This document shows, in pieces, positions 22,251-34,006 of a stretch of 64,000 nt of DNA. The notes below the pieces were generated by a model. That model was not told where the DNA came from. It saw nothing but the letters and a program-made list of their open reading frames with translations, and ran no database searches. Origin of the DNA: Pseudisothecium myosuroides (Eukaryota > Streptophyta > Bryopsida > Hypnales > Lembophyllaceae); the NCBI GenBank assembly GCA_951799445.1, contig OX637296.1:15252001-15316000 (forward strand). Reading direction: 5' to 3'. Position numbers and translations under genes: made by a program. Numbering within the stretch: the first letter of the stretch is position 1; each line of letters opens with the position of its first letter.

Positions 22251-22258
22251 TATATAAG
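22251..22258 (+). promoter_or_regulatory. TATA box of copy 3
   Basis: TATATAAG is followed by GGGCCCCATTTCTCTCTCTA and sits 1,289 bp from the element start. The predicted transcript start is near 22285. Confidence 0.6.
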
Positions 22259-22669
22259 GGCCCCATTTCTCTCTCTAAAACACCCCCTCACTTTTGTTTG
22301 GGTCCGTGGGTCCAATTTGCTTTGGATATTTTGGCGTTTGAAGCCAAAAACCTCTACGGTGTTTTTGGAGCACTTTTTGCTCCGTTGTTGCTAGATTTCA
22401 AGCTTTGAAGGTCCTTAGGGGGTCCTTCTATCTTGCCTTGTGTACTTCTCGTGCGTTTGTTATACCTTTGTTACAAATTAAGAGTCCTCATTTCTCTCTT
22501 GTAGTTCCTTTGTGATCTAACTTGTGAGTTTAGGAGTCTTTTGGTGTCTTGTCCTAATCCTAAAGTCACCCCCCACCGTACCTTGGCGATGCCGCTTTGG
22601 GGGGCCTTTAGCTTGTGAAGTTGTGTGTCTTTACGTGTCCTAACCGTGTTGTTTTCCTCACTTGTGTAT

Positions 22670-22925
22670 TCTCACCTTCTTCTAATACTCCCTTTGTTGT
22701 GTGGACCCCCCCTCGGTACGGCGAAGCTTTGGCTTCGTCAAGTGTGTTCTTTAACTTTGTCTATTCTACCTTCTTCTAATACTCCCCTTGTTGTGTGGAC
22801 CCCCCCCTCGGGACGGCGAAGCTTTAGCTTCGTCACGTGTGTTCCTTACGTTTGTCTTTTCTACCTTCTTCTAATATTTCCCTTGTTGTGTGGACCCCCC
22901 CTTGGAAATGGCGAAGCTTTGAACT
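22670..22925 (+). repeat. 94-95-bp tandem repeats with GGCGAAGCTTTG (copy 3)
   Basis: GTGTGGACCCCCC begins units at about 22699, 22793 and 22888. Each unit contains CTCGGNACGGCGAAGCTTT and ends with CTTCTTCTAATA. The motif GGCGAAGC(T/C)TTG recurs singly at 22974, 23031 (as GGCAAAGCTTTG) and 23237. Confidence 0.75.
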
Positions 22926-24324
22926 AGTGACAAGTTGAAGTCCTAAAACATGTGTTAAAAGTGTAGACGGCGAAGCCTTGAACCCCCGAGGTGTCAAAAA
23001 AGTCCTAAAGTTGGTGTTAAAACCAACTTAACGGCAAAGCTTTGCACTTCCCCCGGGTTTTAGTTCCAAAGTCTAGTTTACAAGACCTTTGTGGAAACCT
23101 CCAGAGTTTAGCTTCCAAGATATTAGAGTCTAGCATGAAGTAGGAAGTGGTGGGCCAAGTTTAGTTACCTAGCCCTGGTACACGTGGTTGCTAAACCGAG
23201 TGTCTTGCTTCACAACCTCGGGCCTAACCCCCGGACGGCGAAGCCTTGACTCTAACACTAATTTTTCCAAAACTCCAATTTTTATTGGTTAAGTGGGTTC
23301 CCCTAAGGGAACCCGTTGGGGTGATTAAAAATTTTGTGGTGCCAACGGACCAGCCAGCCCAGCGACCAGCCAGCCAGCAGCCAGTCAGCGGCAGTAACGG
23401 GAGCCCAGCTGCAGTAACGGAGCCAGTTGCAGTAACGGATCCCAGCGGCAGTACCGGTACAGGGCCGGTAACCAAGGCGGTACAGTGCCTGTCCAGCGCC
23501 CCAACTTGGCCGGTCTTGCGATTTGGTTAGATTGACCATGTCTCACATGCATCATGGCTGATTTTCAGACCACAACGGGATGATGCTCTGCGGGGCCCCA
23601 ACTTTGGTTTTTGTTTGGAAAAAACTCTCCACTAATCAGGACCTAGTTTAGAAAATTAGTTATAGATCTAGTTTAGAAAAGTAGTGATAAGTCTAGTTTA
23701 GGAACCTAGTGATAGATCTAGTTTAGGAAATCAGAGGTAGAACTAGTTTAGAAAACCAGTTAAACCCAGTGGGGATCCAAGGCCAAAAATTCCAAAACTT
23801 CCAAGTTGTGACTAAAGAACAAAGGGAAGGGAAGGAAGAGAGTCAACACCTCACATCACTCCTACACACATAATTGCACCCTCCACGTCACACCTGCACG
23901 CACACTTGAAACCTCCATCCTAACCAACCAAATACACACATGAGCAATGGAGGGAGATTAGGAAGAAGGAGATGAAGTAGAGAACGAAAAGGAGAGAGAC
24001 GATAAATAGTAACCTAGGTCTAAGCCTAGGTAGACTTAGGGAGGGAAATCTTGAGAATTTGTGGTGACCGTTGGGAGGAGGATTAGGATGACACAAAGGC
24101 AAATTGTGTAAGAGGGTAGGAAGGACATTTAAACCCTTCTCGTAGTTTGAAACCATAGTGTAAGACTCATAAAAGCTTAGGTGGAATAGTGTTAGTGTAG
24201 AAGAAAGGGGAAGAAAGAAAAAAAAAGGAGGAAGGGAAAGAGGGAGTTTAGATCATCAAAATTATAATATTTTCTCAATAAGCGGTGAGCTTGGAAAAAA
24301 TTCAAAACAAAGCCAAAGACTACC

Positions 24325-24387
24325 ATGGAGCGTGAGGATGTATACGTGGACGTGGACGAAGTCATTTCCGACACCGGTAGTGAAGAG
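24325..24387 (+). CDS. LTR-borne 21-codon leader exon, copy 3
   Basis: ACCATGG context, frame MEREDVYVDV then DEVISDTGSEE, ending at GAG|GTGAGT and followed by an in-frame TGA. It is identical in protein to copy 2. The long leader (about 2 kb from the predicted start to this ATG) would need splicing or reinitiation for efficient use. Confidence 0.55.
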
Positions 24388-24649
24388 GTGAGTTTTTGAT
24401 TTAATCTTTGATGTTTCTCCCTAATTAGCATTTATTGCCCTAATCTGCCCTTAGAGCGTGATTAGCATCCGAGATTAGTGTAGATTAGAAGTTTAGATTC
24501 AAAAGTTGATAGATTAGGAATAGAGGTTTCCGAAAACATCTTATAATTAAGATTTGACCGTAAATTGACTGCGTTAGGCTAAGTTAAGCGGTAAGGGGTA
24601 GAACGGAGGAATTTTAATTAAATTTGATTCACAAGGAACAATGGACGGA

Positions 24650-25385
24650 AATTAAGATTCGATTAGAAGGAGAATTTAGGATAAAGATTAAGGATCAATT
24701 AACAGTTAAAAACCTAGAATTAAATTAAGAATTTCTATTAGGGAAGTAAAAAGTAGAGTAGGAAGTAGAAGTCAAAACCCTAGAGTTAAAAGTTGGAATT
24801 AAATTTAGGAGGATAACATTTAGAGCTAATCTAGGATTAAAACGATAGGATTAAATTTGGAAGTAGAAGTCAAAAGTCAAAAGTCAAAAGTTTAGATTAA
24901 ATTAAAAGGTTAAATTTTAGTTAATTGGGGAGTAAAAAGTGAGAGTGAAAAGCTAAAAGTAGAAGTTAAAAGTTAGAAGTAGAAGTAAAATTTTAGAGTT
25001 AGTAGAAAAATCTAGAGTCAAAGTGAAAACATAGAGTCAAACCTAGAGGTTAAAATTGGGGATTAATTTTAGAAGTAAAAATTTAGAGTTAAAAGTCAAA
25101 AACCTAGAGTAAATTAGGAGTAAAAATCTACAGTGAAAAGGGAAAATTTAGAGTTAACTTTAGAGGGTAAATCCTAGAGTAGTTTATAAATAGGAACATA
25201 GAATTAGAGGTGAAACTTAGAATAGAATAGAGGAGTAAAAACTTAGAGTTGAAAGTTAAACCTAGAGTTTAATTCCGAGGATAAATTTCAGAGTTAAATT
25301 AGGAGTAAAAATCTAGAGTTTCATTTAGAGGTTGAAGATTAGAGTAAGAGTTAAACTTTAGAGTTAGTCTTTAGAGTAGAACTTC
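24650..25385 (+). repeat. purine-rich degenerate array (copy 3)
   Basis: AGAGTTAAAAGTNAAAAYCTAG-like words repeat for about 0.73 kb downstream of the splice donor. It is the reverse complement of the array in copy 2. Confidence 0.75.
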
Positions 25386-27250
25386 TAGGTGGAGACTTAA
25401 AATCCCACGATAGTCTTAGAGGTTCATGGAAGGAACATAGGGGTTCCTCTTTTCACATAGTTAGGGACGTTAGAAATGACGCCAACTACCCAGTCTACCC
25501 TCGACATAGGATAGATAGTTAGGGAGTTAGAATTTTACCATTACCCTTGAGCATTGCAGTTACCTTGTGAGTTACTACATGCATTCTAATTATTCGCTGC
25601 CATCCACGACCCTTAGGAAACGTTAGCAAAAAAGATCCATTGCTTGGAAGGCACAGTGGACCGCGCTCACAAACACCCCCATATATTAAAAAAATGGATA
25701 AAGGCATAGAACCTGGTCGGTGTTCGCTCTATTACCAAGGGTGGATAATCTTGCGCCCACACCCTCCGGGACGGCGAAGCTTTGAACCTCCTTTGTGCAT
25801 GTTTTCTAAAAGTTATCCCAAACCCTCTTCTAATCTTGTCCTTGTTGAGTGGACCCCCCTCCGGAACGGCGAAGCTTTGACCCTGTGTGTGTGTTTACTT
25901 TAAAGGTTTAGTTTTTTCCCTCTTCTAAAGTCTCTCTCATTGTGTGGACCCCCCTTGGAAACGGCGAAGCTTTGAACTAGTGACAAGGTTGAAGTCCTAA
26001 AGCGTGTGTTAAAAGTGTAGACGGCGGAGCTTTGAACCCCCGGGGTGTCAAGAATTCCTAAAGTTGGTGTTAAAACCGATTTGACGGCGAAGCTTTGCAC
26101 CTACCCCGTGTTTAGTTCCAAAGTCTAGTTTCCAAGACCTTTGTGGAAACCTCCAGAGTTTAGCTTCCAAGATATGTAGGTTCCTTTGCATTTATCTAGT
26201 GTAGTGTCTTCCAAAGTTTTATTTAGTTTAGTTGTTTCCCAAGGTCTTAGTGAGTTTAGTACCCCCGAGGTTTTATTTCCCCCTAGCCTTAGCCAAAAAT
26301 TCAGTATTAAAATAGCCTTAGCTAAAAATCCAGTCTTTTTTAGCCTTAGCAAAAATCCAGATCCGAAGCCAGCATCCGAAACCAGCATCCAGTCCAGCAT
26401 CCGAAACCAGATCCAGCCCAGCATCCAGTCCAGCATCTCAACCAGCATCCCATCAGAAATCAGAAGTTTTTGTAAAAAAAACAAAAAAAAATTTAAATTA
26501 AAATTCCTGACCCCCCAGCTTGCCAGCCGGGAAGGGCCAGGCAGACTCCGGTTGGGACAGCAAGCTCTCGGTGGGGCAGCAGGCTCTCGGTTGGGACAGC
26601 AGGCTCCGGTTGGGACAGCAGGCTCTCGGTGGGGCAACCGGGCTCCTCCCAAATTTTGATTCTTTTTTTTTTGTTTCAAATTTTGGTTCTCTCAAACCAG
26701 AACACAAACAAAGATAAAGCAAACTAAAAGAATGTTGGACTAATTGAGTGCTAAGCGGGGGTGAAGTAGAATTAGGGCCAATAAAATACAAAAGGGAGGA
26801 GGAAGAAGAGAGCGGAGCACCACCGTACCTGCACACAAAATCGTTTTCTCTCACCACTCACACCTACACACAATGGAAGGAGATTAGGGAAGGAGAAGAA
26901 GAAGTAGGCAAGGAAAGGTGAGAGATGATAAATAGTGACCTAGGTTTAGGCTAGGTAGGCTTTAGGAAAAGAAATCTTGGAAATTTGTGGTGACCGTTGA
27001 GAGGAGGATTAGGATGACACAAAGCAAAGTTGTGTAAGAGGGTAGGAGGAACATTTAAACCCTTCTCGGAGTTTGAAATCATAGTGTAAGACTCATAAAA
27101 GCTTAGGTGGAATAGTGTTAGTGTAGAAGAAAGAGGAAGAAAGAAAAGAAAGAAGGAAGGGAAAGAGGGAGTTTAGATCATCAAAAATTGTAATATTTTC
27201 TAAATAAGCGGTGAGCTTGGAGAAAATTCAAAACAAAACCAAAGACTACC

Positions 27251-27313
27251 ATGGAGCATGAGGACGTACACGTGGACGTGGATGAGGTTATTTCCGACCC
27301 CGGTAGTGAAGAG
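27251..27313 (+). CDS. LTR-borne 21-codon leader exon, copy 4
   Basis: ACCATGG, frame MEHEDVHVDV then DEVISDPGSEE, donor GAG|GTGAGT. Compared with copy 3 it shows R3H, Y7H and T17P plus several third-position changes. It is kept open although the copy has lost its promoter. Confidence 0.5.
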
Positions 27314-27589
27314 GTGAGTTTTTGATTTAATCTTTGATGTTTCTCCCTAATTAGCATTTATTTTCCTAATCAGCCCTTAGAGCGTGATTAGCATCCGAGA
27401 TTAGTGCAAATTAGAAGTTTAGATTCAAAAAGTTATAGATTAGGGATAGAGGTTTCCAAAAACATATTACACTTAGGATTTGGCTTTAAATCAACCGCGT
27501 TAGGCTAAGTTAAGCGGTAGGGGGTAGGACGGAGGAATTTTGAGTAAAATTCATCCCAAAAGAATCAAGGAGAGAACTTAGGGGTTTAA

Positions 27590-28510
27590 ATTAGAAAGCA
27601 AATTTAGAATTAAGATTAGGGATTAATTAGCGGTTAGAATTAGAATCAATTCACATCTTTTATTTCTTAAAGTTAAAATTCTAAGGTCAAAATCTAGAGT
27701 TAACTTTGGGAAGCTAAAAAGTAGAATTAATTTGGAAGTTTAACTTAGGGGGTTAAAATTCCCAGTGAAACCTTAGGGTAGTTTAGAAAAGGAAGTTAGG
27801 GTTAATTAGGAGTAAAAATTCCGAGTAAGAAATAGAAATTAAAAGTAGAAACTTTAGACTAAAATTAGGAGGTAGAAATTACGAGTAGAAATAGGAGTTA
27901 GATCTTGAAGTTAGAAATTCAAAATTAGAGTGAATGTTAGAGGTCAAAAGCTAGAGTAAAATTTAGAAGTAAAACTTGGAGTAACATTTAGAGTTAATCT
28001 AGGGTTAAAACGATAGGATTAAATTGGGAAGTAGGAAGTCAAAAGCCTAAAGTCAAAAGTTAAGATTAAATTTAAAGGTTAAACTTTAGAGTCAATTGGG
28101 AAGTAAAAAGTTAGAGTAAAAAGCTAAAGTGAAAAAAATGAAAAGTTATAGTTAGATTTAGAGGGTAAATCTTAGGGTTAGTTGGAAGTAGAAAAAATCT
28201 AGAGTCAAGGTGAAAACGTAGAAGTCAAACCTAGAGGTTAAAATTTGGAATTAATTTTAGAAGTAAAAATTTAGAGTTAAAAGTCAAAACTTAGAGTTAA
28301 ACGTAGAAGGTAAATTTTTAGAGTAGGTTGGAAATAAAAACCTAGAGTTAAACTAGGAGTAAAAACCTAAAGTGAAAAGTAAAAAGTAAAAATTAGATTT
28401 AGAGGGTAAATCTTAGAGTAGTAAAGAAGTAAAATCTAGAGTTACATTTGGAAGTTGGAAATTAGAGTAAGAGTTGAAACTTTAGGGGTAGCTTTTAAAA
28501 GTAGAACTTC
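27590..28510 (+). repeat. purine-rich degenerate array (copy 4)
   Basis: About 0.9 kb of AGTTAAAAGTAGAA-type words; longer than in copies 2 and 3 and similar in extent to copy 1. Confidence 0.75.
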
Positions 28511-28885
28511 TAGGTAGAGTTTTAAAACCCCAAGATAGTTTAGAGGTTCATGGAAGGAACATAGGGGTTCCCCTTTTCACGTAGTGAGGGACGTTAGAAA
28601 TGACGCCAACTACCCAGTCTACCCTCGACATAGGATAGATAGTTAGGGAGTTCGAATTTTACCATAACCCCTGAGCATTGCAGTTACGTTGTGAGTTACT
28701 ACATGCATTCTAATTATTTGCTGCCATCTACGACACTTAGGAAACGTTAGCAAAAAAGATCTATTGCTTGGAAGGCACAGTGAACCGCGCTCACATCACC
28801 TCCATATATTAAAAAATGTGGATAAAGGCATAGAACCTGGTCGGTATTCGCTCGATTACCAAGGGTGGATAATCTAGCGCCCACA

Positions 28886-30395
28886 GCTCTGCAAAAAATT
28901 TGCGGCCGTATAGCACATTTAGAAGACCATATCAGTTCTAATTTTTTTATTTCAAATATAGTATTGGTCAATTTAGAAGCACTTGCGTGCATGATCGAGC
29001 TCCTCTCTGGGAGAGTCTCGGCACCAAGAACGTCCTTGGGAGGGATCTGGTCTGGCCAATACTAGAAACTACCTGGGGTGATATGCGGATTTTGGAATCC
29101 AATTTTTTTTTTGTTCGTGAACTGCTTTCTATCCTTGTCTACTGTGGTTGAATATCTCCTGATTCGACCTTTAGTTTCTTGATTCAAACTTGTCGAAGAA
29201 GAGCACTAGACTAGATTCTTGTCTTTCTCATGAATTTGTGGCCGCATTGGACACTTTGAAGATCATATCAATTTGAATTTTCATGTTTCATAAATAGTAT
29301 TGGTCGAGTTCTTTTTAATTGAGATGTACGTGTGTCCATGACCAAGCCCCTCTCTGGAAAAGTCTCGGCACCGAGACCGTCTCTGGGAGGGGCCAGGTCT
29401 TGGCAACTTCTCAAAACTTCCTAGGGGGCCATGTGAGATCCAACTCCAAATTATTTTGGTTCGTCTGTGAAATGCATTTTATCTTTGTCTACTGTGGTTG
29501 AATATCTTCTGATTCAACCTTTAAATTCTTGATTCAAATTTATCAAAGAAGAGCACTTGATTAGATTCCTCTCTTTCTGATGAATTACGACCGTATTGGG
29601 CACATTGAAACCCATATCAGTTTGAATATTCTTGTTTCAAAAATAATATTGGTCGAATTCAGTTAAAATTAGAAGCACTTATGTGCATGATTGAGACCAA
29701 AAGAGTCTCGGCACCGAGACCATCCCTAAGAGGGGCTAGATCTTGGCCATTTCTCGAAACTGTCTTAGCTGCCATGCGACATTCGACTCCCAATTTTTTT
29801 TATCATTTGTGAAAATCTTTAGATTTTGTCTACTATATTTGAATATCTCGTTATTTGACTTCCATTTCTCAAATGTCATCGAAGGACAAAGGTGATCACG
29901 AGTGCAGTATTCCTGCCTCTTTGATGAATCCATGGCCAAATTAGACATTGAGCTACTACTTCATGCACATTTTTTTTAAATGTTTCTCTAAAAATTTGGA
30001 AGTTCTAAGAACTTAGATTTCTTTTTTAAAATGTGCATAAAGTAGTGTCCTCCAAATACCATCTCGGCACCGAGATGGTGTTTGGAGGGCACTACCTCTT
30101 GCACATTTTTTTAAAATGTTTTACTAAAAAGTTGGAAGTTCTAAAAACTTAGATTTTTTTTTTAAATGTGCATGAAGTAGTGCCCTCCAAACCCCTTCTT
30201 GGCACCGAGACGACGTTTGGAGGGCACTACCTCATGCACATTTTTTTTTAATGTTTCTCTAAAAAGTTGGAATTTCTAAGAACTTAGATTTTTTTTTTAA
30301 AAATATGCATGAAGTAGTGCCCTCCAAACAATCTTGGCACCGAGACAGTGTTTGGAGGGCACTACCTCTTGCACATTTTTTTTTTAGAGTGGCTT
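28886..30395 (+). repeat. palindromic repeat array, 340-bp then 135-bp units
   Basis: Three units of about 345 bp carry AGTCTCGGCACCAAGA (29014), GTCTCGGCACCGAGAC (29362 and 29705). They share GGCCGNATTGGACAC, CATATCAGTTTGAAT and AAGAGCACTNGA words. Then three units of about 135 bp follow (cores at 30061, 30197 and 30332). In these the palindrome grows to about 50 bp, with arms AGTGYCCTCCAAAYNCC and GGNGTTTGGAGGGCACT around the same CTCGGCACCGAG centre. Spacers contain AAGTTGGAAGTTCTAAGAAC and TTTTTTTAAAATGTGCAT. Confidence 0.8.
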
Positions 30396-30544
30396 CATTT
30401 TACTTCATTTGTTGAATTGCCAAATTCAAAAAATGAAGTAAATGGAAGTCATGTGTAGTGGTTTCTAAAGCTAGATACCGAAGGCAGCTAGCTTTAGATG
30501 GCACTTTCTTAAATTTTTGTAAATGATAGTGAGAAGTGGAGGTC

Positions 30545-31035
30545 TTTGTACTAGTGGGGTAGTAGTTGGGGTGACAATCCATGTGGGATATGTAAATTAG
30601 AAACAATAGGAGCTCAACCGCTCATAGTTTAGGCAAATGCAGGAATTGTGTTAAAAGTCAATTTTTGGACCTCATTTAGGCATAGTAGAGTATCATTTTT
30701 CAAAAAACTTTGAACTAAAACAAGTTGGTTAATCAAGCAAAGTTTTATTTCCAAAAATCCGTTTGAGGTTTTGATACTCCAACTAAGAGTTGTGGACAAA
30801 TTTCAAAGGAGGGCTAGAAGGGACATTTTTTGGCACATTTTCAGACACTTTCTTTGAAATTTGTCCATAAATTTTTATTGAAATCTCAAAACCTGAAACA
30901 GATTTTTGGCAATAAAACTTTGCTTGATTACCCAACTTGTTTTAGTTCAAAGTTTTTTGAAAAAAAATATTCTACTATGCCTAAATGAGGTTTGAAATTT
31001 GACTTCTTAGTATAATTTCTATGTTTTGACAACGA
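30545..31035. mobile_element. foldback element, family F1 copy 1
   Basis: The two halves are approximate inverted repeats: CCTCATTTAGGCATAGTAGA (left) against TCTACTATGCCTAAATGAGG (right), and ACTTTGAACTAAAACAAGTT against its complement around 30945. The centre is TTTTTTGGCACATTTTCAG. It belongs to the same family as 58780-59395. No coding. Confidence 0.75.
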
Positions 31036-31637
31036 GCGGCCAAGGTCTCAACTTCAAGTTACTTGTGATACTCTTTGAAGACTCATGATGGACAATTGAT
31101 TTTTTTATAATAACAACCTCTTTCCCCCCTCCATCTCACTTAATGTCAATGAGGTAAGTCTTTCACATTCATTTGCCCTAAAAAGTTTTCGTTGATACTA
31201 GATGGTCATTGGACTATTTTGGACATTTGCTTTATTTTCCACAACTTGGTTAAAGTTCAATTAGCATCCAAGTTAAAGGTGCTCAATAATCAGACTTGGG
31301 GAGGTCACTTAGTGCACATATTAGAAACCACGTGAGATCTAAGATAGGGTACCATATATTTATTGTACCTAAAATTGAAAATAATATTATATCTAATATA
31401 AAGAGTGTAGAATTTCATGTAGGCTATTATAACTAATATAGGGTTATATTTTATACCATGTAGTAGATTTTACGTAGGTAAAATATAGGATGGCAATAAT
31501 ATGTGGGAGAAAATAATTTTTTAGACTGGGTATTTAATATCCTTAAAGAAGAGATGGACAAAAAATGACACATGATTTGTACTAAATTATCCATGAACCT
31601 TGGATGAAGGGCTCTAGTTGCCTCAAGAGATATTTCT

Positions 31638-31963
31638 AAAGTCCTTTGAAGTCATTTAAAATTTGAAAAGTCTATCATGAATTTTGCTTTAATATACTCT
31701 TATTTGTTATAAAAGGTATGAAAGAGCTTGGTGATCAATCATTATTAGGTGTATAAGAACTTGGTGGTTTTCAAATTTGGATAAAAATTTTATAGGAGCT
31801 AAAAAACTTTTCATCTAAGTTTGAAGACAACCAAGCTCTTACACTCCTAATACTTAATAATGATAGACCACCTAGCTCTTTCATACCTTTTTATTATTTG
31901 GAGTGAACAAATATGAATATATTAAAGCCAAATTCATGATAAATTTTAGGTGACTTTAAAGTC
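31638..31963. mobile_element. foldback element, family F2
   Basis: Arms GAATTTTGCTTTAATATACT plus GGTATGAAAGAGCTTGGTG (left) pair with their reverse complements near 31945-31860, around a centre at about 31800. The total is roughly 326 bp. No coding capacity and no other copy noticed in the window. Confidence 0.65.
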
Positions 31964-32619
31964 CAACTATATTGTAATTATGTAGTGTCATCTTTTCTTT
32001 GCTTGAAGTACTTGCACTCGATCATTGTGTTCATTAGAATATATTGTAGATGATTAGTAATAAGTTGTTTGACAAAACTAGAGTGTATTATTTACAGCCT
32101 GTAAATGTATTTGTTTGGCCATAGTACATCGTCCAAATATATTGTATTTTAGTTTTCAGTAACCATAAAAAATGGTTTGAAAGGACAAAAGAATAAAGAA
32201 AAAAAGGATAAAAAATAGTAATAGGAAAAAAAATCAAACAACACCTATTAGTTTCAACTTTTAAATCTAATATGAAGGCCAAAAAATTGGATTCAAAAGT
32301 GTATTATAAATATTATAGGGTGCTATTAAAAATGGCAATTTAAAACTATTTTTAACAATAGAATATATTAAATTATAAAATATTAGGTAAATAGCCCCCC
32401 ATAAAATATTCCCTAATTTCACGTATATACTAAACTTCTAAGCTAGTGACTCCCCCATGTAATCAAATTAAAGTTCATTAAAGTACCTTAACCTTGATTA
32501 TTGAACACTTAAATTTGGATTTGGAGCCACTGACAATCACCTGACAAAAGGTGAGCAAGAGTAGGAGAAAAATAAATCCCTAAGCCCAAATAAAGGTAAA
32601 CTGCGGGAACCTTTAAGGA
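31964..32619. other. AT-rich DNA, no gene seen
   Basis: Very AT-rich with no long frame and no repeat that I recognise. It ends where the palindromic repeat family resumes near 32620. Confidence 0.4.
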
Positions 32620-32709
32620 CTGCACAGCGGCCCTCCAGAGGCTTGATTATTTCTCTAATGGTAGTGCCCCCCAAACCTCCTCTTGGCACCAACAAGGGTT
32701 TTGGAGGGC
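32620..32709 (+). repeat. left half of palindromic unit split by copy 5
   Basis: GTGCCCCCCAAACCTCC then TCTTGGCACCAACAAG then GGGTTTTGGAGGGC: this is the 50-bp palindrome of the 135-bp repeat type. Copy 5 is inserted inside its trailing GGAGGGC|ACTA; the rest resumes at 37734. Confidence 0.7.
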
Positions 32710-33998
32710 TGTGAGCTCCCAAATTGTCACTTGGGACTCGTGGAATTATTTTTTTGGAAATTTGCAATTTAAAGTTGATAAAAGTATACAAAAATCCATA
32801 AAAAGAGTGTAGAACCGAAATAGGGTTGTGTCATACCCATTATAGTATTTGGTCTAGATTTGTGTTTTTTACTTAGAATCCCCCAAACCTTGCCTAAAAA
32901 TAGTATAGAAATAACGAAAAGGTTAGATTTGGAGGATTCGAGTCACACAACCCCAAAAGGGCTAAATCCCACCATGAATGTGGCAATTCATGGCTAGGTC
33001 GGTCCGAGGGATCCACAACGAGGCCACTAGGTCGGGTCCTAGAGTTAGATTTAGAATTCCCCATTAGATCGACGAATTCCCCAAATCCCGATTGTTAGCA
33101 TGCAGGAGCCACTCACGCAAGACCGGGCCCGTGGAGGAATCTACAGCCCAAGATGGTGTTCTAGGGTGAATCCCATGCCAGGAGTCCAACGGCGAAATCG
33201 GTTCGCCAAGATTCCTCCACCTGCAGAAGATTCCCGCACCGTCGCTAATTCAAGGAGATGGCCAATTTTAATCTCCATTGACCAATCGTGCCAGGTACGG
33301 AAACACACCCGCACGTCTTTCATGCGACTCCCTGAGAGGTCACGTGAAAAATCCCGGCATCTTCCGACTTGCAGAAGAACCTTTTTCCGGGTGATCAACC
33401 CTCCTAACCTCCAACGGGAATTTCATGGAAATTACCCAGGTTACAATAAAATCTCACTAAAAATTAGACTAGCTTGTTTTATGTTAATAATGCGCTCCGT
33501 GAAGTTTCACGACATTCCGATAGCGGCAAGTACCCGAACCGGCGAGATTCCTCGGGAATTAACCACGTGGCGGAGTCCCCGCCACGTTGACCGGCATTCC
33601 GGGACCATACGATGGCGAAACGAAGTCAACCAAAAGTTCTTCCCGACTTTCTCGCACCTACTGGAGACCCTAGGCTATTCACATTTCTCAAAATAGGAGA
33701 CCCCCAAGATCTAGGATTTTACCACGATTTGATTTTTAAACTAAATTAGCCTACGATGGGTTTTTGGCCTCAGTACGGGGGGTATGGGGATCTAAGACTA
33801 AACACGACGTTCTGGATCCAACGGCGCAATCCGTTCGGCGATTGAAGCTAATCTCCAAAAGTTAGGATGTTGGTCTAGCATAGATGGTAGAAGTAGAAAT
33901 TTAGGATGTAGGATGAAAATCTTTGAGGATGAGGATGAAAATCCCCGTTGATAAGGTTACCTTAGAGCTTTAGAGGGAGGGGTGAGCCCTTGGAAACC

Positions 33999-34006
33999 TA
34001 TATAAG
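33999..34006 (+). promoter_or_regulatory. TATA box of copy 5
   Basis: TATATAAG followed by GGGCCCCATTTCTCTCTCTA, 1,289 bp from the element start, exactly the distance seen in copy 3. Confidence 0.6.

Larger units (their letters stand above)
20962..25761 (+). mobile_element. giant TG...CA element, copy 3
   Basis: 4,800 bp from TGTGAGCTCCCAATTTGTCA to TTGCGCCCACA, sense plus. In order: upstream region of about 1.3 kb, TATA (22251), leader with three 94-95-bp repeats (22670-22925), a GC-rich GCAGTAACGG segment (23380-23470), leader exon (24325-24387), donor, purine-rich array, and a well conserved last 350 bp. It is almost identical to copy 2 in inverted orientation. Flanks (GGCGC left, CCCTC right) do not form a target duplication; the right flank is the interior of copy 4. 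The left end interrupts a coding remnant. Confidence 0.8.
25762..28885 (+). mobile_element. giant TG...CA element, copy 4 (5' truncated)
   Basis: The 3,124-bp copy begins abruptly at CCCTCCGGGACGGCGAAGC, inside the 94-bp leader repeats, exactly where copy 3 ends. It runs to CTAGCGCCCACA at 28885. The upstream region and TATA are missing. It is closer to copies 1 and 5 in part of the leader but carries its own CCAGCATC and GGGACAGCAGGCTC repeats (26350-26640). The right flank is the palindromic repeat array. It was probably truncated when the copy 2/copy 3 arrangement formed. Confidence 0.75.

Noticed and set aside
22577..23540. Open frames of 80-100 codons in the leader of copies 2 and 3 (Pro/Leu-rich)
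   Set aside because: They follow tandem repeats (GTGTGGACCCCCC, GCAGTAACGG) and are equally open on both strands; not credible genes.
29000..30400. Regularly spaced palindromic repeats considered as a CRISPR-like array
   Set aside because: Spacing is irregular and 10 times too long, spacers are homologous to each other, and the sequence is from a plant nuclear genome.
33100..33696. 198-codon plus-strand frame in the upstream region of copy 5, partly open in the other copies
   Set aside because: Copies 1, 2 and 3 break it by frameshift or stop, and differences between copies are often amino-acid changing. It lies before the TATA box and has no domain. Probably an accidental open frame.
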